DNA from: Flavobacterium zhairuonense
GTDB taxonomy: Bacteria > Bacteroidota > Bacteroidia > Flavobacteriales > Flavobacteriaceae
Direction of reading: 5' to 3'
DNA length: 64,000 bases
Assembly: GCF_004352915.1 (NCBI RefSeq)
Contig: NZ_SJSY01000075.1
Coordinates: 248,001 to 312,000 of the forward strand
Part shown: piece by piece, positions 34,979 to 44,329 of the stretch
How the letters are laid out: every line of letters starts with the position of its first letter
Position numbering within the stretch: position 1 is the stretch's first letter
Position numbers and translations under genes: made by a program
Notes under the pieces: model-generated
Database searches by the model: none
What the model saw: the letters and a program-made list of their open reading frames with translations, nothing else
What the model was told of the DNA's origin: nothing

Positions 34979-37150
34979 ATGAATACAAGTAAATTTACTG
35001 CAGTACTTTTATTTTTAACTGCGGTTGTTTTTGGACAGCAGAAAATAACTGTCGAAAACATTTTTGGAGGTACATTTAAAGCTAAAGGAATGGACCAAAT
35101 GCAATCCTTAAAAAATACTAATCAATATACTGTTTTAAATGTCGATCAGGCAAGCAGAAGTATGCAGGTTGATTTGTACGATTTTGCAACTTTAAAAAAA
35201 GTATCAAATTTAATTGATACAAAAAACTTCAAAGAACTTGCAGACGGAATAGATGGCTATACTTTTGACGCTTCTGAAAAAAAGATGCTAATCGCTTGTA
35301 ATTCAAACAAGATTTTCCGTCACTCTTTTACTGCTGATTATTTTCTTTATGATATCGCAGGAAAAACTTTGACAAAATTGGTTGATTCTCAAATTCAGGA
35401 GCCAACTTTTTCACCTGACGGAACAAAAATTGCTTACGCAAAACAAAATAACCTTTATATCTATGATGTTGCTTCAAAAAAAGCGACTGCAGTTACAACT
35501 GACGGAAAGAAAAATGCCATTATTAATGGTATAACTGACTGGGTTTATGAAGAAGAATTTGCATTCGTGCGGGCATTTGACTGGAGCAAGGACAGTAAAA
35601 AACTAGCTTATATTCGTTTTGACGAAAGCCAGGTTCCAGAGTTTTCAATGTCAATCTTTCATAAAGATTTGTATCCAACAATTGAAACATTCAAATATCC
35701 TAAAGCAGGAGAGAAAAATTCAGTAGTTTCATTACATATTTATGATGCTGCAGGAAATACTTCTAAAAAAGTTGATTTAGGAAACTACAATGATTTCTAC
35801 ATTGCTAGAATGCAATGGACAAATGATAATAATGTGTTATCAGCACAGGTTTTAAATCGCCACCAAGATAATTTAGATTTGTTGTTTATTGATGGAACTA
35901 CAGCCGCTGCAAAAGTAGTTTTGAACGAAAAAGACAAAGCTTATGTTGATGTTACAGATAATCTGACTTTCTTGAAAGACAACAGTTTTATCTGGACAAG
36001 CGAAAAAGACGGATTCAATCATATTTATGTTTATGATAAAACCGGAAAACTTAAAAATCAAGTCACAAAAGGAAACTGGGAAGTTACTAATTACTACGGT
36101 TTCGACGAAAAAACAAAAACTATCTTCTACCAATCTACAGAAAATGGTTCTATAAACAGAGCAGTTTACCGTATTTCATTAGACGGAAAAAACAAAACAG
36201 CTTTAACTACTAAAATTGGAACAAACACTGCAACTTTTAGTCCGAATTTCCAATTCTTCATCAATACATATTCTAGTGCTTCTCAGCCAACAATTTATAC
36301 TTTGAACGAAGCAAAATCTGGTAAAGAAATTCAGATTATTGAAAACAATCAAGCTCTTGCAGATAAACTGAAAGGATATGATCTTCCGGCAAAAGAATTT
36401 TTTGTTTTGAAAACAGCCAAAGGAAACGAATTGAATGCGTGGATTATGAAGCCAAAAGATTTTGATGCTTCAAAAAAATATCCAGTTTTCATGATTCAGT
36501 ATTCTGGTCCAGGATCACAACAAGTTGTAAACGGATGGGGAAGTTCAAACGAATATTGGTTTATGATGCTTACACAACAAGGTTACATTGTGGCTTGTGT
36601 GGATGGAAGAGGAACAGGGTATAAAGGTGCTGCTTTCAAAAAAGTAACGCAATTACAGTTAGGTAAATATGAGGTTGAAGATCAAATCGATGCTGCAAAA
36701 GTAATTGGTTCATATCCTTATGTTGATGCTTCAAGAATTGGTATTTGGGGATGGAGTTATGGCGGATTTATGGCTTCTAACTGTATTTTCCAAGGAAATG
36801 ATGTTTTCAAAATGGCAATTGCAGTTGCGCCGGTTACAAACTGGAGATTCTACGACAGTGTTTATACAGAAAGATACATGCAGACTCCACAAGAAAATGC
36901 AAGTGGATATGATCAAAACTCACCGATAAACCATGTTGAAAAATTAAAAGAAAAGTTTTTATTGATTCACGGTTCGGCTGATGACAATGTTCACGTGCAA
37001 AATTCAATGCAAATGATGGAAGCTTTGATTCAAGCAAACAAACAGTTTGATTCTCAAATTTACCCAGATAAAGATCACGGTATTTATGGCGGAAAAACAA
37101 GAGTACAGCTGTACACTAAAATGACTAACTTTATCAAAGAAAATTTATAA
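34979..37150 (+). CDS. DPP IV-like peptidase (S9B family)
   Basis: The 723-residue protein has a signal peptide ending VVFGQQ, an N-terminal DPP IV beta-propeller (to about residue 480, with DWVYEEEFAF carrying the Glu-Glu motif that binds the free N-terminus) and a C-terminal alpha/beta-hydrolase domain. The catalytic Ser is in WGWSYGGFMASN, the Asp in HGSADDNVH and the His in DKDHGIYGG. It would remove X-Pro dipeptides from peptides in the periplasm. The downstream genes are two POT peptide transporters, so released dipeptides can be imported. Confidence 0.93.
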   Translation: MNTSKFTAVLLFLTAVVFGQQKITVENIFGGTFKAKGMDQMQSLKNTNQYTVLNVDQASRSMQVDLYDFATLKKVSNLIDTKNFKELADGIDGYTFDASEKKMLIACNSNKIFRHSFTADYFLYDIAGKTLTKLVDSQIQEPTFSPDGTKIAYAKQNNLYIYDVASKKATAVTTDGKKNAIINGITDWVYEEEFAFVRAFDWSKDSKKLAYIRFDESQVPEFSMSIFHKDLYPTIETFKYPKAGEKNSVVSLHIYDAAGNTSKKVDLGNYNDFYIARMQWTNDNNVLSAQVLNRHQDNLDLLFIDGTTAAAKVVLNEKDKAYVDVTDNLTFLKDNSFIWTSEKDGFNHIYVYDKTGKLKNQVTKGNWEVTNYYGFDEKTKTIFYQSTENGSINRAVYRISLDGKNKTALTTKIGTNTATFSPNFQFFINTYSSASQPTIYTLNEAKSGKEIQIIENNQALADKLKGYDLPAKEFFVLKTAKGNELNAWIMKPKDFDASKKYPVFMIQYSGPGSQQVVNGWGSSNEYWFMMLTQQGYIVACVDGRGTGYKGAAFKKVTQLQLGKYEVEDQIDAAKVIGSYPYVDASRIGIWGWSYGGFMASNCIFQGNDVFKMAIAVAPVTNWRFYDSVYTERYMQTPQENASGYDQNSPINHVEKLKEKFLLIHGSADDNVHVQNSMQMMEALIQANKQFDSQIYPDKDHGIYGGKTRVQLYTKMTNFIKENL

Positions 37151-37175
37151 TCTACAAATATTAACCTAAAAAATA

Positions 37176-38861
37176 ATGACTAATATGGGAGAAACTCAAG
37201 TAAAAACTGCGCATCCAAAAGGGCTTTGGGTATTGTTTGGAACGGAGATGTGGGAGCGATTCAATTTTTATGGAATGCGAGCTTTATTGACTTTATTTCT
37301 TGTAAACTCATTATTAATGAAGGAAGAGGAAGCGTCATTAATTTATGGAGGTTTTCTTGGGCTTTGTTATTTGACTCCAATGCTTGGAGGGTTCATCGCT
37401 GACCGTTTTTTAGGAAACAGAAATTGTATTCTTTTAGGGGGATTATTGATGGCAACAGGACAAATGTTGTTGTTTACCAGCGGAAGCGTTTTTGAATCTA
37501 ACTTAGATTTAGCAAAAACGATCATGTATTGCGGATTAGGGGTTATTGTTTTTGGTAATGGATTTTTCAAGCCGAACATTTCGAGTATGGTCGGGAGTTT
37601 GTATCCAAAACAGGAAAAAACAAAATTAGATACTGCATTTACTATTTTTTACATGGGTATCAATATTGGTGCTTTCTTGGGGCAGTCAATCTGTCCATTA
37701 TTGGGAGATGTTAAAGATGCAGGTGGAATTAGAGATATTCACGCTTTTAGATGGGGCTTTATGGCAGCATCAGCGGCGATGCTTATTGGGACTATTTTGT
37801 TTTACTTCTTAAAAAACAAATATGTAGTTTCTCCAGAAGGAAGGCCATTAGGCGGACTACCATCTAAAAATGTTGCAGCAGATTTTGAAGAAGGAGAAGC
37901 ACAACAAGCAAATTTCTCTTCTAAATCTTTGGTTATTGCAGGAATCGCATTCGTTGCATTAGGATTCTTTTTTCACTATGTAGTAGGTCAGAATTTAATT
38001 TATACCTTGATTTATTCAAGTGGTTTAGCGTTGGCAGGATTGATCATTTCAGATAAATCTTTGACAAAAGTAGAGCGCGATAGAATCTTTGTAATTTACA
38101 TTGTTTCGTTCTTTATTATCTTTTTTTGGGCGGCTTTTGAGCAAGCAGGTTCTTCATTGACTTTTATTGCAGATAATCAAACAGATCGTCATTTCTTTGG
38201 TTGGCAAATGCCGCCTTCAATGGTTCAAATTTTCAACGGACTTTTTGTTGTGGTAATGGCCGTGCCTTTCAGTATTCTTTGGGACTTTTTAAGAGCTAGA
38301 GATAAAGAACCTATTTCTCCAGTGAAATTAGCTGCTGGATTGGTTATTATTTCGATAAGTTTCTTCATGATTGCTACTCAAGTTTCGTATATCGGAACTA
38401 CAGGGTTATTGTTGGTTAAATGGTTGATTTTATTATATTTCCTAAATACTTGTGCAGAGTTATGTTTGTCTCCAATTGGATTATCGTTGGTAGGTAAATT
38501 ATCTCCAAAACGTTTTGCGTCTTTATTATATGGAGTATTTTTCTTGTCTAATGCTTCAGGATATGCATTAGGAGGAACTTTAGGGTCAATTTTGCCTGCA
38601 ACCGGTGATAAATTTGCAAAAGCAAAAGAATTAGGAATTGATCTTCATGCCGTTTTAAACAAAACAATTACGCCTACTGCTGAGCAATTAGCTTTGTTGG
38701 ACAAACACCAAATTAGTGCTGAAAACCCAATTTTTGCCGGATTTGAAATTCATAATTTATATGAATTCTTTATGGTGTTTGTGGTTTTGACAGGTATTGC
38801 GGCAATATTATTATTTGCTTTGACTCCAATTTTAAAGAAAATGATGCACGGAGTTAGATAA
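37176..38861 (+). CDS. POT-family peptide transporter
   Basis: The 561-residue protein is a proton-coupled oligopeptide transporter (PTR2/POT). It begins with the signature LWVLFGTEMWERFNFYGMRA, whose Glu-x-x-Glu-Arg-Phe helps proton coupling, and has GNGFFKPNISSMVGSLYP, the second family motif. About 14 hydrophobic segments are present, the usual number for bacterial POTs with extra helices. It lies 25 bases after the DPP IV gene and 5 bases before a second POT gene, so it probably takes up di- and tripeptides made by that peptidase. Confidence 0.92.
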   Translation: MTNMGETQVKTAHPKGLWVLFGTEMWERFNFYGMRALLTLFLVNSLLMKEEEASLIYGGFLGLCYLTPMLGGFIADRFLGNRNCILLGGLLMATGQMLLFTSGSVFESNLDLAKTIMYCGLGVIVFGNGFFKPNISSMVGSLYPKQEKTKLDTAFTIFYMGINIGAFLGQSICPLLGDVKDAGGIRDIHAFRWGFMAASAAMLIGTILFYFLKNKYVVSPEGRPLGGLPSKNVAADFEEGEAQQANFSSKSLVIAGIAFVALGFFFHYVVGQNLIYTLIYSSGLALAGLIISDKSLTKVERDRIFVIYIVSFFIIFFWAAFEQAGSSLTFIADNQTDRHFFGWQMPPSMVQIFNGLFVVVMAVPFSILWDFLRARDKEPISPVKLAAGLVIISISFFMIATQVSYIGTTGLLLVKWLILLYFLNTCAELCLSPIGLSLVGKLSPKRFASLLYGVFFLSNASGYALGGTLGSILPATGDKFAKAKELGIDLHAVLNKTITPTAEQLALLDKHQISAENPIFAGFEIHNLYEFFMVFVVLTGIAAILLFALTPILKKMMHGVR

Positions 38862-38866
38862 TTAGA

Positions 38867-40351
38867 ATGGAGAAGAATATTACATTAGAAGAAATTCAAA
38901 ATTTTAAAGGCAAGTACCCAAAGCAATTGTGGTACTTGTTTTTGGTTGAAATGTGGGAGCGTTTTTGCTTCTACGGAATGAGAGGGGTTTTAGCGTTTTT
39001 TATGGTTGACCAATTGGGTTTGCTTGAAGGAAAAGCAAATCTTCAATACGGTGCCATTCAGGCGTTTGTTTATGCATTTACATTTATCGGCGGAATTTTT
39101 GCTGATAAAATTTTAGGATTCAAAAAATCACTTCTTTTTGGAGGAATCATTATGATTTTGGGGAATTTGCTGATCGCAGCTTCTCCACATGATTTCTTTT
39201 ACTACGGAATAACGCTTTCTATTATCGGAACAGGTTTCTTCAAGCCAAATGTTTCGTCAATGGTTGGTGAATTGTATCATGAAGAGGATGGAAGAAGAGA
39301 TGCTGGTTACGGATTATTCTACGCTGGAATCAATATTGGCGGAATGTTGGGCGGAGCTATTCCTATTTATTTAGGGAAAAACTATTCTTGGAGCTTATGT
39401 TTCTTGTCTTCAGCAATTGTTATGATTATTGGAGTCGTGACATTTTTATTGACTAAAAAACATTTGGCGCCAATTGGAAATTCTCCTCTGGCAGATGCTT
39501 TGCCTTCAAAAAGAAAAATGTACGAAATCGCAGTTTATGTAGGATCATTGTTAGCCATTCCTTTAATATATATTATGGTGATCAACTCTGATTTTACAGA
39601 TTATTTCATGTACACAATTGGTGCTATTGCAGTTGGTTATTTTATATTTGAACTGGTAATGATTAAAGACAGAAATCAGCAATATAAATTACTAGCGGCA
39701 TTTATCTTTATTTTTGGGTATTTTATGTTTATGGCAATTTCAGAGCAATCTGGAGGGTCGTTGTCATTATTTGCAAAAGATAATTTGACTAACAGTTTAT
39801 TGTTTTTTCATATCGATCCAAATGTCGTAAATAATAGTATAAATTCTTTGTATGTAATTATCTTTAGCCCGCTTGTTGGTTTTCTTTGGATATTTATGGG
39901 TAAGAAAAAAATTGAGCCAAATACCGTAATTAAATTTGGATTCTCATTTGTTTTATTGGCAATAGGATTTTTTATTTTCTACAGTGCAAGATTTTTTGTT
40001 AATCCCGAAGGACTAAGTTCTTTAAATCTTTTTGCATTAGGATATTTAGTTTACACGCTAGGTGAATTGTGTATCGGGCCAATTGGAATGTCGGTAATTA
40101 CAAAACTGGCGCCAAAACGTTTATTCGGAATGATGATGGGGCTTTGGTTCTTATCAAGTGCTTTTGGGCAATTGGCGGCAGGGAAACTTGGGTCAGAAAT
40201 GTCAGATGCAAATACAGGAACTACTTTAATGTCTAAACTTATCGCTTATACAGATGGATATTATCAATTAGCGGTATATTCTTTAATTGCTGGTATCGTT
40301 TTGATAGTGTCAACTACTTTGATCAAAAAATTAATGCAAGAAGTAAAATAG
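38867..40351 (+). CDS. POT-family peptide transporter (second copy)
   Basis: The 494-residue protein shares the POT signature (LWYLFLVEMWERFCFYGMRG) and TGFFKPNVSSMVGELYHEED with its neighbour but is shorter and lacks the long loop near residue 215-250 of the first. A C-terminal motif LGELCIGPIGMSVITKLAP matches too. The two are clearly paralogues but not a recent duplication, since the loops differ. It is the third gene of the peptidase/transporter run. Confidence 0.92.
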   Translation: MEKNITLEEIQNFKGKYPKQLWYLFLVEMWERFCFYGMRGVLAFFMVDQLGLLEGKANLQYGAIQAFVYAFTFIGGIFADKILGFKKSLLFGGIIMILGNLLIAASPHDFFYYGITLSIIGTGFFKPNVSSMVGELYHEEDGRRDAGYGLFYAGINIGGMLGGAIPIYLGKNYSWSLCFLSSAIVMIIGVVTFLLTKKHLAPIGNSPLADALPSKRKMYEIAVYVGSLLAIPLIYIMVINSDFTDYFMYTIGAIAVGYFIFELVMIKDRNQQYKLLAAFIFIFGYFMFMAISEQSGGSLSLFAKDNLTNSLLFFHIDPNVVNNSINSLYVIIFSPLVGFLWIFMGKKKIEPNTVIKFGFSFVLLAIGFFIFYSARFFVNPEGLSSLNLFALGYLVYTLGELCIGPIGMSVITKLAPKRLFGMMMGLWFLSSAFGQLAAGKLGSEMSDANTGTTLMSKLIAYTDGYYQLAVYSLIAGIVLIVSTTLIKKLMQEVK

Positions 40352-40403
40352 ATCTTACAGAGCGATTCTTTTTTTGTTTAAATTTGTACAAAAGAAAACT
40401 AAG

Positions 40404-40871
40404 ATGAAAAAATTATACATAATCACATTGTTTGTAATTGGAGGTTTTGTATCTCAAGCGCAGGAGCTAAAATGGTATACTGATGTGAGAGAGGCAATTA
40501 CTGTAAGTAATAATGTACATAAACCAATGCTGATGTTTTTCACTGGTAGCGATTGGTGTGGTTGGTGCATACGTTTGCAAAATGAAGTTTTAAAAACGCC
40601 TGAATTTAAAAAATGGGCAACTGAAAATGTTGTTTTAGTTGAATTGGATTATCCAAGAAGAACACCTCAGACTACTGAAATTAAAAATCAGAATAGTGAA
40701 TTGCAACAAGCTTTTGGAATTCAAGGTTTTCCAACTATCTTTTTTACAAGTGCTGAATCTAAAGATGGAAAAGTGAATTTTAAAGGTCTTGGGCAAACAG
40801 GCTATGTTGCTGGCGGGCCAACTGCATGGTTGACTGTGGCTGACGGAATAATAAATCCAAAGAAATCTTAA
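40404..40871 (+). CDS. Periplasmic thioredoxin-fold protein with CxxC
   Basis: The 155-residue protein has a signal peptide ending FVSQAQ and a thioredoxin-like domain with an intact active site SDWCGWCIRLQ (Cys52 and Cys55). A likely cis-Pro is in GIQGFPTIFF. It would form, break or isomerise disulfides in periplasmic proteins, but the direction is not known. The Trp-Cys-Gly-Trp-Cys site resembles the thiol-disulfide proteins of the DUF255-like/thioredoxin_7 type. The ATG at 40404 (MKKLYI) was preferred to 40374. Two paralogues without CxxC follow downstream, each with its own promoter region. Confidence 0.85.
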   Translation: MKKLYIITLFVIGGFVSQAQELKWYTDVREAITVSNNVHKPMLMFFTGSDWCGWCIRLQNEVLKTPEFKKWATENVVLVELDYPRRTPQTTEIKNQNSELQQAFGIQGFPTIFFTSAESKDGKVNFKGLGQTGYVAGGPTAWLTVADGIINPKKS

Positions 40872-40892
40872 AAGGTTAAAGTATAAAAATTT

Positions 40893-40929
40893 AAAGCTCC
40901 TTGCGCTCCTTGTGCAAGGAGCTTTTTTT
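40893..40929 (+). terminator. Rho-independent terminator
   Basis: AAAGCTCCTTGC and GCAAGGAGCTTT form a 12-base stem with a 9-base loop, followed by a T-run. It closes the peptidase/transporter/thioredoxin run. Confidence 0.9.
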
Positions 40930-41030
40930 GTTTCGTAAGAAAGTTTTTATATTAGATGTGGTTAAATTGAGTATTTGATATTTTATTGTGTATAAAAAAA
41001 CACATTGTGTATTTTTTGTATTAATAAAAA

Positions 41031-41060
41031 TTGGATAATTAAAATATTATGTTAATTTCG
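41031..41060 (+). promoter_or_regulatory. Candidate promoter of the second thioredoxin-like gene
   Basis: TTG (41031-41033) and TAATTTCG (41053-41060) are 19 bases apart; the -7 box has one mismatch to TAnnTTTG. It lies about 30 bases before the start at 41091. Confidence 0.4.
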
Positions 41061-41090
41061 TCAAACTAATCTAACCAAAACCAATATAAT

Positions 41091-41543
41091 ATGACCAAAA
41101 AATTACTTTTCCTACTATTTTTTTTAGGTTCATTTTTTATGCAGGCGCAAAATCTTCTTTGGAAAACAAATATGGCAGATGCAATTGCAATGAGTAATGA
41201 ACAAAGAAAACCAATGTTAATTCTTTTCACTGCCTCAGGTGTACCAGAGAATCTTCAAAATGAAATTTTTAAAACTCCAGATTTTGCTGTTTGGTCGCGT
41301 GATAACGTGATTTTAGTTAAGCTTGATTTATCTGATAATTCGGCTTCAGACAGTGATAAAGAGCAAAATCTTAGATTGAAAAGTGCTTTTGGCGTAGAAG
41401 AACTTCCTCAGGTTTGTTTTGCCAGTGCATCTATTAGAAAAACAAAAACAACTTTTAGTGCGTTAGGAAAGATTTCTTATAAGCCAGGAGGAGCAAAGGC
41501 ATGGATTGCCGAATCTAATGCGATTTTGCACCCAAGTGAATAG
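41091..41543 (+). CDS. Thioredoxin-fold paralogue lacking CxxC (first)
   Basis: The 150-residue protein has a signal peptide ending FFMQAQ and aligns along its length with the CxxC protein upstream: KTPDFAVWSRDNVILVKLDL corresponds to KTPEFKKWATENVVLVELDY. Where the neighbour has SDWCGWC, this one reads ASGVPEN, so both catalytic Cys are gone. The cis-Pro region is kept (EELPQVCF), as is the C-terminal KPGGAKAWIAE. It cannot do thiol chemistry in the usual way; a binding or structural role is possible. The loss is clean, without a frameshift. Confidence 0.75.
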   Translation: MTKKLLFLLFFLGSFFMQAQNLLWKTNMADAIAMSNEQRKPMLILFTASGVPENLQNEIFKTPDFAVWSRDNVILVKLDLSDNSASDSDKEQNLRLKSAFGVEELPQVCFASASIRKTKTTFSALGKISYKPGGAKAWIAESNAILHPSE

Positions 41544-41572
41544 ATAAGCGGTTAAATTCCGTTGTGATACAA

Positions 41573-41604
41573 GTCCCTTTTTGTGTACAAAAAGGGATTT
41601 TTTT
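41573..41604 (+). terminator. Rho-independent terminator
   Basis: TCCCTTTTTGT and ACAAAAAGGGA form an 11-base stem with a short loop, followed by a T-run, after the first CxxC-less gene. Confidence 0.85.
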
Positions 41605-41791
41605 GTGATAGCCACAGCTAGTTTGACAATTTTAAGTAGCTTTTTTTTTGAATTTTATATTTATTTAACTTTTAATTAGCAATTTCGATTTTCTTAACTT
41701 TTTTTGCAATTTTTTGTCTAAAGTTGGATTTTTTAGTGGGATATTATATTACTTTAGTCGAAATTAACCTACTCCTAAAACCCAAATTATT

Positions 41792-42241
41792 ATGACTAAA
41801 AAAACACTTACCCTGTTATTTTTACTTGGTTCGTTTTTTATGCATGCGCAAGGATTAGTCTGGAAAACTTCTATGACTGATGCAGTTGCAGCAAGTATGG
41901 AACAAAAAAGACCGCTATTTATTTTCTTTACAATTGCGGGCGCCCCAACAAGACTTCAAAACGAAATTTTTAATACTCCAGATTTTGTTGTTTGGGCTCG
42001 AGATAATGTTGTTTTGGTTAAACTAGATTTATCCGATACGACAATATCTGATGCTGAAAAAGAGCAAAATGTGAGTTTAAAAACAGCTCTTGGTGTAGTT
42101 GAATTGCCACAGGCTTGTTTAACTATCGCCTCAGTGCGAAAAACAAAGACAACGTTTAATTTATTGGGCAGATTGCCTTATAAGCCTATAGCTGTGAAAT
42201 CATGGATTGCAGAGGCTAATATTATGATGAATCCAGATTAA
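41792..42241 (+). CDS. Thioredoxin-fold paralogue lacking CxxC (second)
   Basis: The 149-residue protein is nearest to its neighbour (41091-41543): both start MTKK and have a signal peptide ending QAQ or HAQ. The active-site position reads IAGAPTRLQNE, without Cys. The proline is kept in VVELPQACL, and the protein ends KSWIAEANIMMNPD. The neighbour pair probably arose by local duplication after loss of CxxC. It stands alone: 248 bases with no gene precede it, and it converges on comEC with a 6-base gap. Its function is unknown; periplasmic location is inferred from the signal peptide. Confidence 0.75.
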   Translation: MTKKTLTLLFLLGSFFMHAQGLVWKTSMTDAVAASMEQKRPLFIFFTIAGAPTRLQNEIFNTPDFVVWARDNVVLVKLDLSDTTISDAEKEQNVSLKTALGVVELPQACLTIASVRKTKTTFNLLGRLPYKPIAVKSWIAEANIMMNPD

Positions 42242-42247
42242 AAAGCT

Positions 42248-44284
42248 TTATTTTAATTTATAATATCCTTTTTCGGCAGTAGCATGAAAAGGGATATTTT
42301 TTTTGTAGCAAGTCTTTTCCCAGTTTTTTTGAATGACGTTTGAATTTGAAGCATCAGCGATTACTGTTTTTGGATGTATTTGTTCTAAAACTCGATCTAA
42401 ATTTATTTTTGGAGATTGCGTCAATAATAAAATGTCGGGCTGGATTTTATTATTATAAATACCAGAGCTGTCGATAATGAAGATTTTTTTGTCGCTATAA
42501 AACAACATATTCTTAATTTGGTTCGCCGATTTGATTTTGCCAAAATTTCCAACTAAATAGGAATTTAAAATATTGTTTTTTGGATTGGTTAATATGGCTT
42601 TGCTACTCGTGAAAATCGTTATATTTTTACCGGAACGCATTGTAATTAGTGTTTGTTTTTTTGCATTGTAAACAATCATTTCATTTTGAGTCTCATTTTC
42701 TCTTTTGGTATGAATAAAAGAAATCTGTACCGAAATTATTGAAATTAAAAGCAGGACCAATTTTGGATAATCGGGCTTTTTTAGCCAAACAATTGACGTA
42801 ATTATTAAAAGATAAAAAGTGATTAGGAAATAAAAATTAAAACTGATATCAAGTATAACAAACGATTTTATCGAAGCAACGGCATGAATGATTTGGTTTA
42901 AAATGTAAATGCTTTTTTCTAGTATTTGAGCTAAAAATAGCGGAGGAACATCAAAAACAGCATAAGTCATGACCAAAATTCCCGCGATCATCACAAAAGC
43001 CAAAACAGGAATAATGGCAATATTTGTGACGAAAAATAGCCCTGGGAATTGATGAAAATAATAAAGACACAATGGAAATGCACCAATTTGTGCTGCAAAT
43101 GATACTGTTAAAGCATTCCAGATATAAAGTGCGATTTTGTTTTTTGGATTCCATAATTTTTTTAGTAAAGGCTGAAGCCAAAGAATAAAAAATAATGCGA
43201 TATAGCTTAATTGAAAACCTGCATCGAACAAAAAGTAGGGCTCAAAAAGCAAAATCAGCAACATTGAGACTAATAAAGTATGGTAGATATTTCCTGCTCG
43301 GCGAAGATGATTTCCGATTGCAAGGAATGAAAACATAACTACAGAACGTAAAACGGAGGGAGACAACCCAGAAATAATGGCAAAAAAACTTAAGGCTGTT
43401 AATATGGAAATCAGTTTTATAAATGAACCTTTTCTGGTATTTGGAATTGGTTTCAGAATAAAATTTATTAGAAGCATTATAAAGCCAACATGCAACCCAG
43501 AAACTGATAAAATATGCGTTGCGCCAGAATATTGGTAATCCTGAATAATATCGGAAGAAATTTCTTGTTGCTGGCCCAGAATCAAGGCAAGCGCAACATT
43601 CATTTCAGCGGGATTAAAATTTGTTTTTTCTAGATTTTGAATGATGCGTTGATGAAGACAATCAGAGTAATACCAAATATCCTTTTTTATGTTTTTATTG
43701 ATTTCGATTTCGGTTTTGTTTAGATAAACTTGAGCATAAATTTGACGATCTGCCAAGTATTGGTCATAATCAAATTGATTTGGATTCTTGTTTGAATTGT
43801 TTTTCTGTAATGTGGTTTTTGTCTTAATAAGACTTCCAATTGCTAGAGGATTTTTGAGGCTGTCTTTTGTAATATTTACGATGATTTTGCCAGAATATGT
43901 TTTTTTGTCAATTGTTTGTATGAGTGCAGTAAAGCGATTGCTGAAGGAGTTGCTTTTGAGTTTTTCACGTAGTATAAATGTTATTTCTGAAGGAGTTTCA
44001 AACGCTTTTGTGCAATGAATATAATTTGATTTTTGAAGCGAATTGGTGTGCGCAATAAGGGTAATTCCGCCAATAAAAAATGAAATGAAATATGTGCTTG
44101 CGCCGAAAATGGAAATAAATGTTTTGTTTCTTTTGCTCAAAAAGTACAGAACAAAAAAGATTAAGACGCCTAATCCCAATGCTATTTCAGAAATGAATAA
44201 CGGAATTTTGATATAATAAAAAAATACAATGCCAAGAATAAACCAAATTGTAATTCTGGCCAAAGGAAAATCTAATACTTTCAT
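42248..44284 (-). CDS. comEC: ComEC/Rec2-type DNA uptake channel
   Basis: The 678-residue protein has an N-terminal DUF4131/OB-like domain (to about residue 200), then a Competence domain with about seven membrane segments and the signature YSGATHILSVSGLHVGFIM. It would be the inner-membrane channel that takes in single-stranded DNA. The last ~150 residues sit where other ComEC proteins have a metallo-beta-lactamase domain, but no HxHxDH zinc motif is visible (the equivalent part reads PDILLLTQSPKINLDRVLEQ), so the nuclease-like domain is probably inactive. It is the last gene of the surE-lpxB-NlpC run. Confidence 0.9.
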   Translation of the reverse strand: MKVLDFPLARITIWFILGIVFFYYIKIPLFISEIALGLGVLIFFVLYFLSKRNKTFISIFGASTYFISFFIGGITLIAHTNSLQKSNYIHCTKAFETPSEITFILREKLKSNSFSNRFTALIQTIDKKTYSGKIIVNITKDSLKNPLAIGSLIKTKTTLQKNNSNKNPNQFDYDQYLADRQIYAQVYLNKTEIEINKNIKKDIWYYSDCLHQRIIQNLEKTNFNPAEMNVALALILGQQQEISSDIIQDYQYSGATHILSVSGLHVGFIMLLINFILKPIPNTRKGSFIKLISILTALSFFAIISGLSPSVLRSVVMFSFLAIGNHLRRAGNIYHTLLVSMLLILLFEPYFLFDAGFQLSYIALFFILWLQPLLKKLWNPKNKIALYIWNALTVSFAAQIGAFPLCLYYFHQFPGLFFVTNIAIIPVLAFVMIAGILVMTYAVFDVPPLFLAQILEKSIYILNQIIHAVASIKSFVILDISFNFYFLITFYLLIITSIVWLKKPDYPKLVLLLISIISVQISFIHTKRENETQNEMIVYNAKKQTLITMRSGKNITIFTSSKAILTNPKNNILNSYLVGNFGKIKSANQIKNMLFYSDKKIFIIDSSGIYNNKIQPDILLLTQSPKINLDRVLEQIHPKTVIADASNSNVIQKNWEKTCYKKNIPFHATAEKGYYKLK

Positions 44285-44329
44285 GATCTAAAAGTATTAA
44301 AATTTTGTAAGAAAAAGAATATAAAATAA

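Noticed and set aside
41605..41791. A small gene or strong promoter between the two CxxC-less thioredoxin genes
   Set aside because: No open frame of useful length was found. A TTG at 41724 and TACTTTAG at 41750 are 23 bases apart, too loose to call.
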